A stretch of 13,172 nt of DNA, from assembly GCA_964476375.1 (NCBI GenBank), contig CAYYZW010000228.1:1-13172 (forward strand). The letters are read 5' to 3'. Shown piece by piece: positions 7,583-13,172 of the stretch; within the stretch, counting starts at the first letter, position 1, and each line of letters opens with the position of its first letter. Below the pieces are notes generated by a model. The model made no database searches. It was not told where the DNA came from and was given only the letters and a program-made list of their open reading frames with translations. A program made the position numbers and the translations under genes. This DNA comes from SAT2750 sp964476375. GTDB taxonomy: Bacteria; Planctomycetota; Planctomycetia; Pirellulales; Pirellulaceae.

Positions 7583-8590
7583 ATGCACGCACCCCAGGAC
7601 ACATCGGCATTACCGGTCGATTGGCGAACGGACGGATATCGGTACTACACTCAGAATCTCTTTTTCCGCGGTCGCTTTGGACAGCGGGTCCAGAAAGTGA
7701 GTATTGATGCGGGTTTTACCTGCCCCAACGTGGATGGGACGGTTGCTGTTGGCGGCTGTACTTTTTGTGACAACCGGAGCTTTAGTCCCAGCCGCAGGGT
7801 TCCCCGGCAGGATATCCGGGACCAGATTGATGAGGGTATCCGGGGGCTACGCCGGCGTTATAAAGTGAACCAGTTTATCGCGTATTTCCAGCCCGCTACC
7901 AATACCTACGCACCTGCAGAACAGCTGGAGCCTCTTTACCGGCAGGCCCTGGACCATCCTGATGTAGTTGGGTTGTCGATTGGAACCCGGCCCGATTGCG
8001 TGGAAGAAGAAGTGCTGGATCTCCTTGAGCGTCTCCACCAGGAGACATATCTCTCGGTCGAGTATGGCATGCAGACGATGCATGATCGATCCCTGGACGA
8101 GATGAATCGTGGGCATCACCATCATGTCACGCGGGATGCAGTCAGTCGAAGTCAGAGGCGAGGGCTCTCTGTCTGCCTGCATGTCATCCTGGGGCTGCCG
8201 GGAGAAACACATGAGGAGATGATGCAGACGGCCCGCGAGGTAGCGGCACTGAAGGTCGATGCGGTCAAGATCCATAATCTCTATGTCGTTGCCAATACCG
8301 TCCTGGCCGAACAGGTGCAGCAGGGAGACGTCGAATTGATGACGCTGGAAGAGTATGCTCGGTCGGCCAGCGAGTTTCTCGAGTGGCTTCCACCGGGGAT
8401 GGTCGTGGAGCGGGTCTGTGGGGATGCTCCTCCGGATTACCTGGTTGGCCCGGCCTGGTGCCAGGATAAATCAGCGGTGCTGGCCACGATCGACAGTTTT
8501 CTCCGGCAGCGGGAGAGTTATCAGGGGAAGAAATATTCTTCTCCGCCGACGGGGGAACTGGACAGCAGCGTGAACCTGACTGCAGAATAA
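7583..8590 (+). CDS. TIGR01212-type radical SAM protein (YhcC-like)
   Basis: This 335-residue protein starts at ATG 7583 with GAGG five bases upstream. Residues 18-45 (YRYYTQNLFFRGRFGQRVQK, then VSIDAGF) and the cysteine cluster C47-x11-C59-x2-C62 in TCPNVDGT...GGCTFCDN match the YhcC family, an Elp3-related radical SAM group that ligates a 4Fe-4S cluster with these cysteines. Further family motifs are YFQPATNTYAP (101-111), IGTRPDC (133-139), SVEYGMQTMHD (158-168), LHVILGLPGET (199-209), KIHNLYVV (229-236) and ERVCGDAP (276-283). The substrate of YhcC proteins is not established to my knowledge. A local oddity is GHHHHV at 177-182, where relatives, as I recall, have one or two His. It is cytoplasmic, and first in a tightly packed four-gene plus-strand run; the PhoD gene follows after 36 bases. 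Confidence 0.94.
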   Translation: MHAPQDTSALPVDWRTDGYRYYTQNLFFRGRFGQRVQKVSIDAGFTCPNVDGTVAVGGCTFCDNRSFSPSRRVPRQDIRDQIDEGIRGLRRRYKVNQFIAYFQPATNTYAPAEQLEPLYRQALDHPDVVGLSIGTRPDCVEEEVLDLLERLHQETYLSVEYGMQTMHDRSLDEMNRGHHHHVTRDAVSRSQRRGLSVCLHVILGLPGETHEEMMQTAREVAALKVDAVKIHNLYVVANTVLAEQVQQGDVELMTLEEYARSASEFLEWLPPGMVVERVCGDAPPDYLVGPAWCQDKSAVLATIDSFLRQRESYQGKKYSSPPTGELDSSVNLTAE

Positions 8591-8696
8591 ACAGCGGATG
8601 GCTGGAAAATACTGGGAGATAGACGGATGAATGAAAACCCTGCCCGCGTGTGCCTGACTGCATTGGTTTGCCTCCTGTTCTCGTGCCTGACTGCAT
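8575..8696 (+). repeat. Three copies of CCTGACTGCA across the radical SAM/PhoD junction
   Basis: The 10-mer CCTGACTGCA occurs at 8575-8584 (end of the radical SAM gene), 8653-8662 and 8686-8695 (both in the PhoD signal peptide). The last two are part of a 14-base perfect direct repeat, GTGCCTGACTGCAT at 8650-8663 and 8683-8696. These lie exactly 33 bases (11 codons) apart, so the protein repeats CLTA at residues 9-12 and 20-23. A small local duplication would explain the in-frame pair; the copy in the upstream gene may be chance. Confidence 0.45.
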
Positions 8697-10501
8697 GGCC
8701 GCAGGATCCGCAGAAGAACCATATCACGCATGGCCCGATCCTGGGACGACTGAGCAGCAGTGGGGTTGGTGTCTGGGCACGCACCGGAGAGCCTGGGACA
8801 CTCGTCGTGCTTTATGGCACCTCACCGGAATCACTCGATCAACGCAGCGACGGGGTGAAGACGAGCCGGGAGCACGACAATACCGGCTGGGTGCAGTTAA
8901 GCGGCTTGGCAGCGGATACCACTTACTATTACCGGATGATCCTTCCCGACGTTCATGAGAATACCGGGCGCCAGGGTTCATTTCGAACCATGCCTGACAG
9001 CAAGGACTACCTGCACCCCACCCTGAACCCTCGCGGGCTGTTTAATTTCAAGTTCGAGTATGCCTGTGGGAACAACCAGAATCCCGGCCAGAGTAACGGC
9101 CCTGGATTGCCGGCTTTTGAGACCATGATCCGGCAGCTCAAGGGAGATATTAACTTCGCCATTCTTAATGGGGACTGGCTCTATGAAACACAGCGTGAAT
9201 ACACGCCGGATCAATGGCGTAACCAGGTTGGCCTCCTGGAGGGAGCTTCTCCTGACGTTGTCCAGGTCGCCCCGACCATCGTCGGTGTCTGGCAGAATTA
9301 CAAGCATTTCCTGGACCAGGGGCCCGCACTGACACGCTGGCATCGCGATATTCCCTCCTTCTTTACCTACGATGACCACGAGATCCTGAATGATGTCTGG
9401 GGAGCAGGCTCCCCGGGACTGAGAGATCGACGCGCGGTCTTTCGCGATATCGGTGTGCGGGCCTGGTATGACTACCTGGGCTGGAGTAACCCCCTCCCCG
9501 CACCGCAGGCTGTCCGTTTTGGCCATGCCAGGATGGTCAAGGGGAGCGATGTCCTTGTCGACATGAAGGCAGATTTCAGCACGCTGGACCTGGGGCGGGC
9601 AACCAACCTGCATGTGCACTGGGGAACCGATACGGCGGGTGTGAACGATAATTCGCTGGACGGGGTCGGTGGTATTGCCAACGCCGGTGTTTACCGGATT
9701 GCCAGGGTGCTCGACAAGCATCGTCTGAAAATTGAACCGGCACCGCCGGAAGACGACACTGTCTCCTATTCCATTGGTCGCCGTTCGTATTTCAAGATGA
9801 CCGTCAGTAACTGCGACTTCTTCGTCCTGGACACTCGTGGCCAGCGGGAAATGCACGACAAGGAAGATCCCTATAAGAAAGGGATCTCGATGCTCGGACG
9901 GGACCAGCGGGAATGGTTGCTGGAGGGGATGAAGGCCAGCCAGGCCGATTTCCTGTTTGTTGTCTCCAGTGTCAATTTCATGCTCCCGCATGTTGGTGGT
10001 GGTATGGTGAGAACCGTCAACAAGGATGACGCCTGGACTGTTTTCTATGATGAACGGGAAAAGTTGATTGACTTCTGGGACAAGCTGAAACAGCCGGTCC
10101 TGGTCCTCACCGGGGATTTGCACAATAGTTTTGTCTGCAAGATTACCGAGAATGTCTGGGAATTTGCCTCCGGTCCGCACAATTCCAGGAACCACTGGTT
10201 CACCGACGAGGGGGACAGGCCGGCAAACGGGCGTTTCCAGTATGGGCCACGGCCAATTGATATCCGCTGGTCGACCCATTTCCGTAACGATATTCCCCGT
10301 CAGGAACTGTCCCAGCCAACGTTCTGCGTGGTCCAGCTCAACAATGTCTATAACAATCCGCTGGAGGCATCCGGGACGCGATGGGTGGCCTTCCCGCGGC
10401 CCCAGGTGGTCTTCCAGTACTACGATGGCAGGACGGGCCGATTGCGCTATGCTGAATCGATCCTTGCTGACCCCCCCGCCGGGAGAAAACCCCAGCGATG
10501 A
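8627..10501 (+). CDS. PhoD-type alkaline phosphatase/phosphodiesterase, secreted
   Basis: This 624-residue protein has GGGAG eight bases before ATG. Residues 1-25 form a signal peptide; Cys20 in LLFSC is a poor lipobox. Residues about 31-122 are the PhoD N-terminal fibronectin-III-like domain (HGPILGRLSSSGVGVWART; LAADTTYYYRM). The catalytic metallophosphoesterase part follows: NGDWLYE at 181-187 (metal ligand Asp183), TYDDHEILND at 247-256, LDTRGQRE at 401-408 and TGDLHNS at 495-501 (His499). PhoD enzymes hydrolyse phosphate mono- and diesters outside the cell or in the periplasm using Fe/Ca. Between the DDHE and LDTR motifs lies an extra segment, about residues 297-384, rich in predicted strands and not typical of the family. 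The stop overlaps the C45 start by four bases (ATGA), implying translational coupling. Confidence 0.93.
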   Translation: MNENPARVCLTALVCLLFSCLTAWPQDPQKNHITHGPILGRLSSSGVGVWARTGEPGTLVVLYGTSPESLDQRSDGVKTSREHDNTGWVQLSGLAADTTYYYRMILPDVHENTGRQGSFRTMPDSKDYLHPTLNPRGLFNFKFEYACGNNQNPGQSNGPGLPAFETMIRQLKGDINFAILNGDWLYETQREYTPDQWRNQVGLLEGASPDVVQVAPTIVGVWQNYKHFLDQGPALTRWHRDIPSFFTYDDHEILNDVWGAGSPGLRDRRAVFRDIGVRAWYDYLGWSNPLPAPQAVRFGHARMVKGSDVLVDMKADFSTLDLGRATNLHVHWGTDTAGVNDNSLDGVGGIANAGVYRIARVLDKHRLKIEPAPPEDDTVSYSIGRRSYFKMTVSNCDFFVLDTRGQREMHDKEDPYKKGISMLGRDQREWLLEGMKASQADFLFVVSSVNFMLPHVGGGMVRTVNKDDAWTVFYDEREKLIDFWDKLKQPVLVLTGDLHNSFVCKITENVWEFASGPHNSRNHWFTDEGDRPANGRFQYGPRPIDIRWSTHFRNDIPRQELSQPTFCVVQLNNVYNNPLEASGTRWVAFPRPQVVFQYYDGRTGRLRYAESILADPPAGRKPQR

Positions 10502-11562
10502 ACCCGGCCCCCACTCGATATCGCGAGGTGCACGTGTCGGGAAGCCCCCGAGAGATGGGGCGCCAGATTGGTGAAGCGGCCGGCGAGCAGGTGCGTGGTT
10601 TTTGTCAGCAGGCCCTCGAACATGTCAACCGGACGGTGGCAGTCACATCCGAACTGGCCGATGCGGTCGTGCGGGATTCGCTTTTGGCTGCCGATCAGTA
10701 CGCGCCGGAGATGGTCGAGGAACTGCGTGGGGTGGCAGAGGCAAGTGGTGTGACTCTCGAGCAGGTGATGCTACTGCAGGTCCGCAACCAGTTCACCGAG
10801 GGGATGGACCACGCCTGTACGGCGATCTCACTTGCCCCCGGTACCACCCTGGCCGGGAACGCCCTGGTTGCTCAGAACTGGGATAATGACCCCGCCCTGG
10901 ACGAGTTCACGATCGTACTGACGCGTCGGCCGACGGGGAAACCTGCGATCATGAACGTGACCCAGGCGGGCCTGATTTCCTACCTTGGGTTCAACGCTGC
11001 CGGTAGGGGTGGCTGTGTTAACACGCGTCCGGCCACCAGTCGGCCTGGCGGGGTACCGCACTATTTCACCTTGCGAGCCGTCTACGAGGCGACCTGCCTG
11101 GAGGACGCAGTGGCGGCGATCCGAAGGGCCCGGCGGGCGCTCCCGGCCAACATGATGATGGCCACGCCACAAGGTCCCGCCAACCTGGAGATCACCATTG
11201 AGGATGTGCATGTTTTGCGTGACAGCCAGGCACTGACCCACACGAACCATTGCCTGCATCCGGAATTGCGTGCTCTCAACGACCAGTTTCCCGAATTGAT
11301 CGAATCCCATCCTCGGAAACAGAGGGTTGATGCGCTGCTGGTTGATGCCGGCGAGAGGTTCTCGCTCGAGCAGGTTCAGGCGATACTTTCGGACCACCAG
11401 GACTTTCCCCGTTCTATCTGCCGCCATCCCAACGATGATGTGCGTTTTGGGTTCATGACAAGCGTTTTTTCCATCATCATCGATGTGGAGCAAAGGGCGA
11501 TGCATGTGACGCGTGGAAACCACTGCAGCCAGCCCTACGAGACATACCAGCTCTCGGACTGA
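10498..11562 (+). CDS. C45-family Ntn hydrolase (acyl-CoA:6-APA acyltransferase-like)
   Basis: This 354-residue protein starts inside the PhoD stop (ATGA), so it is probably translated by coupling. The N-terminal helix segment SGSPREMGRQIGEAAGE (14-30) and the central motifs match the penicillin acyltransferase-like C45 family, which self-cleaves before a cysteine that becomes the N-terminal nucleophile. The candidate is Cys107 in GMDHACTAIS (102-111), with VAQNWDN (124-130), YLGFNAAGRGGCVNT (162-176) and LTHTNHCL (246-253, Asn250) as supporting family motifs. The residue before the nucleophile is Ala rather than the usual Gly. There is no signal peptide or membrane segment, so it looks cytoplasmic, unlike its PhoD neighbour. 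Bacterial members cleave or transfer acyl groups on amides; the substrate here is unknown. The next gene follows after 26 bases. Confidence 0.9.
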   Translation: MNPAPTRYREVHVSGSPREMGRQIGEAAGEQVRGFCQQALEHVNRTVAVTSELADAVVRDSLLAADQYAPEMVEELRGVAEASGVTLEQVMLLQVRNQFTEGMDHACTAISLAPGTTLAGNALVAQNWDNDPALDEFTIVLTRRPTGKPAIMNVTQAGLISYLGFNAAGRGGCVNTRPATSRPGGVPHYFTLRAVYEATCLEDAVAAIRRARRALPANMMMATPQGPANLEITIEDVHVLRDSQALTHTNHCLHPELRALNDQFPELIESHPRKQRVDALLVDAGERFSLEQVQAILSDHQDFPRSICRHPNDDVRFGFMTSVFSIIIDVEQRAMHVTRGNHCSQPYETYQLSD

Positions 11563-11588
11563 TCCCCCCCGGATAAAGGAGAGCACGC

Positions 11589-12329
11589 ATGGCGGTCTAT
11601 CTCGTCTTGCTGTTCTGTGCGCTGGGGATTGCCGCCATGGTCTACCGCTACGACATGTATGACCGGGAGCCGGTTCTCCTGCTGATGGTGGCGGTGGTTT
11701 TCGGCGTGATCTGTTTCTGGCTGGCCGGGTCGGTGGAAGATTATTTACTGGAAAACTACCTGACGTCGTCGGTGGCGATGCGTGCCGCAGTCGCCGGGGT
11801 GGTCGAGGAACTGGGCAAGGTCCTGCTGGTTTTTCTGGTGGCAGTCAGCTGCCGGCCTTTTTTTAATGATCCAGTGGACGGCCTGATCTACGGTGCCTTT
11901 ATCGGCCTTGGCTTTGGGATTGGCGAGTCATTCTATTTTGTCTCCCTGGAAGGCCCGGCGTGGCACGTGGTGCCGACCGAGGCAGTCCGGCTTTTCCTGC
12001 ATGCCATGATGGGCGGGCTCGGTGGTTACGGAATCGGGCTTCGTGTTCTTCCTGGCAGGCAACGCAGCTGGCCGGCCTGGTTGCTGGGCGGCGTCTCTGT
12101 GGCGATGGGAACCCATTTTCTCTGGAATTGTTACGTCGGGCTAGTTCCTCCAGGTGATTCTGGTTCTGGGACACAGGTCGTTGCGGTGTTGCTGATGCTT
12201 CTGTTGACCGGCACCTTTGGCTGGCTGGTGGTGGTCGGTTCGGCGCATAGCCGGACACTCTTTGCCCCGGACGATCGATGTTCAGTCTGGGGCTGGCCCT
12301 TTCGTCGGAAACCGGCCGATCCGGACTAG
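11589..12329 (+). CDS. PrsW family intramembrane metalloprotease
   Basis: This 246-residue integral membrane protein has a clear ribosome-binding site (AAGGAG eight bases before ATG). About seven hydrophobic segments are visible, near 2-18, 28-46, 65-87, 98-118, 133-152, 164-184 and 196-218. The PrsW/CPBP-type active-site motifs are present: EELGK at 73-77, GFGIGES with Glu113, LFLHAMMG with His138, and THFLWN with His176. It retains the expected DGLIYGAFIGLGFG strand-loop at 97-110. In Bacillus subtilis PrsW makes the first cut in anti-sigma factor RsiW; no anti-sigma factor gene is visible here, so the substrate is unknown. It is the last gene of the plus-strand run, and its stop codon shares CTAG with the convergent dehydrogenase gene. 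Confidence 0.92.
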   Translation: MAVYLVLLFCALGIAAMVYRYDMYDREPVLLLMVAVVFGVICFWLAGSVEDYLLENYLTSSVAMRAAVAGVVEELGKVLLVFLVAVSCRPFFNDPVDGLIYGAFIGLGFGIGESFYFVSLEGPAWHVVPTEAVRLFLHAMMGGLGGYGIGLRVLPGRQRSWPAWLLGGVSVAMGTHFLWNCYVGLVPPGDSGSGTQVVAVLLMLLLTGTFGWLVVVGSAHSRTLFAPDDRCSVWGWPFRRKPADPD

Positions 12330-13084
12330 GGAAGTGTCACCCGGCCCCCGCTGGCAACGATTGTCTGGCCGGTAATGAAACTGCTCTTCTCCGAGAGCAG
12401 GAAGAAAACCAGTTCGGCAATTTCATCCACACGTCCAATCCGCGGGATTGGCGTTGCATCGATTAACGCCTGCAGGTCATCCTGGGCCACCCCGTCGAGA
12501 ATCTCCGTTTCAATCAAGCCCGGGGCAACCGAGTTCACACGGATATTGTGGGGTGCAAGTGCCTGGGCCAGGCTGCGGGCGAACCCGATCATCCCTGCCT
12601 TGCTAGCGGCGTAGGCGATCGCCATGGGGCGTGGCCGTACCCCCGCAATCGACGAGATGTTCACGATCCGGCCATACTTTCGATCGATCATGCCCTGCTT
12701 GACCGCCCAGGTCACCAGGAAGGCGCTGTCCAGGTTGACGGCCATTGTCTTGCGCCAGAGTTCCCAGTCGGTCTGCTCGTGACCCACGCGGTCAAAGATT
12801 CCCGCATTGTTGACCAGCAGGTCCACCGGCCCAAGTGTCTCGGTGGTGGTGCGAACCAGTGCCTCGACACCCTCGGGGCATGCGATGTCTGCCTGGATGG
12901 CAGCGGCCTCGGCACCCATGGCCTGGATTGCGCTAACAGTCTCGTCGGCCGCCATCTTGTTCTGGTGGTAGTTCACTGCCACCTTGGCGCCGGCCCGGGT
13001 GAGCAACAGGGCACAGGCTTTGCCGATACCACGTGAAGCCCCGGTGACCAGGGCGGTTTTTCCGTCATACGTCTGGTCTGGCAT
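12326..13084 (-). CDS. Short-chain dehydrogenase/reductase, FabG-like
   Basis: Two adjacent ATGs are possible. I choose the second (complement of 13082-13084), because AGGAG (13091-13095) is six bases from it but only three from the first. The resulting 252-residue protein is a classical SDR: the cofactor loop TGASRGIG at 14-21, NNAG at 92-95, Asn117 in AVNLDS, catalytic Ser145 in NISSIAG, and Tyr158/Lys162 in YAASK, followed by VAPGLIETEI (186-195). Its closest familiar pattern is 3-oxoacyl-ACP reductase FabG, which reduces beta-ketoacyl thioesters with NADPH; the substrate cannot be fixed from sequence, and other SDR roles remain open. VAVNYH at 35-40 has His where many FabG proteins have Arg, which may affect NADPH binding. 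It is alone on the minus strand here, convergent with the PrsW gene. Confidence 0.92.
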   Translation of the reverse strand: MPDQTYDGKTALVTGASRGIGKACALLLTRAGAKVAVNYHQNKMAADETVSAIQAMGAEAAAIQADIACPEGVEALVRTTTETLGPVDLLVNNAGIFDRVGHEQTDWELWRKTMAVNLDSAFLVTWAVKQGMIDRKYGRIVNISSIAGVRPRPMAIAYAASKAGMIGFARSLAQALAPHNIRVNSVAPGLIETEILDGVAQDDLQALIDATPIPRIGRVDEIAELVFFLLSEKSSFITGQTIVASGGRVTLP

Positions 13085-13155
13085 CATCTTCTCCTGGAAC
13101 GGGTGTGTCCTTCGACATTTATGCTGGTCTGCGTTAGAATTGTTGACAAACCTAT

Positions 13156-13172
13156 CGGACGCTGTCGGTCCG
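13156..13172. repeat. Short inverted repeat at right edge, next to a TTGACA
   Basis: CGGAC (13156-13160) and GTCCG (13168-13172) form a five-base stem with a seven-base loop, ending at the window edge. A consensus-like TTGACA sits at 13143-13148 on the plus strand, but no -10 box is seen before the edge. It could belong to a promoter or operator of a gene to the right. Confidence is low. Confidence 0.15.

Noticed and set aside
8978..10279. A 433-codon open frame on the minus strand
   Set aside because: It is antisense to PhoD, whose motifs are clear on the plus strand; the frame is open because of codon bias.
10828..11586. A 252-codon minus-strand frame over the C45 gene
   Set aside because: Antisense shadow of a well-supported gene, with no recognisable motif.
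13105..13150. Minus-strand promoter for the dehydrogenase gene (TTGTCA with CATAAA)
   Set aside because: The spacing is about 20 bases and the -10 matches only four of six positions, so it is not convincing.

Overview
The window reads as chromosomal DNA of a planctomycete (phylum Planctomycetota). The strongest signs are families that are abundant in that phylum: a Planctomycete-cytochrome-C/DUF1549 protein with two CXXCH motifs, a DUF1501 protein with a twin-arginine leader, a PQQ-type beta-propeller carrying EF-hands, and a small Dabb protein. Lower genus or species placement is not possible from the sequence alone. Eleven protein genes fill almost the whole window. I found no tRNA, rRNA, CRISPR array, insertion sequence or phage gene, and no gene-free stretch longer than 300 bases.

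Left part (1-4591). A cytochrome-c/DUF1549 gene (minus strand, cut by the left edge) and a DUF1501 gene (plus strand) diverge from a 199-base spacer that holds three copies of the heptamer CTGCCAG. The DUF1501 gene is followed by a secreted protein that looks like a TIM-barrel glycoside hydrolase-like protein. All three products carry export signals, which suggests a cell-envelope module, possibly concerned with polysaccharide or other polymer use; the substrate is unknown.

Middle part (4602-7436, minus strand). A likely operon runs FHA-domain protein, Dabb protein, then a secreted PQQ-like propeller with a block of EF-hands inserted after its first blade. It converges on the glycoside hydrolase-like gene with only 10 bases between the stop codons.

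Right part (7583-12329, plus strand). A closely packed run of four genes encodes a YhcC-type (TIGR01212) radical SAM protein, a PhoD-type secreted phosphatase/phosphodiesterase with an unusual internal insertion, a C45-family (acyl-transferase-like) Ntn hydrolase whose start overlaps the PhoD stop, and a PrsW-type intramembrane protease. It ends against a convergent FabG-like short-chain dehydrogenase gene; the two stop codons share one CTAG palindrome.

No complete new defence or mobile system is evident. The most interesting signals are architectural: the EF-hand block splitting the propeller, the extra module inside PhoD, the PhoD/C45 coupling, a nine-base C/G tract in the FHA gene, and short repeats at gene boundaries.
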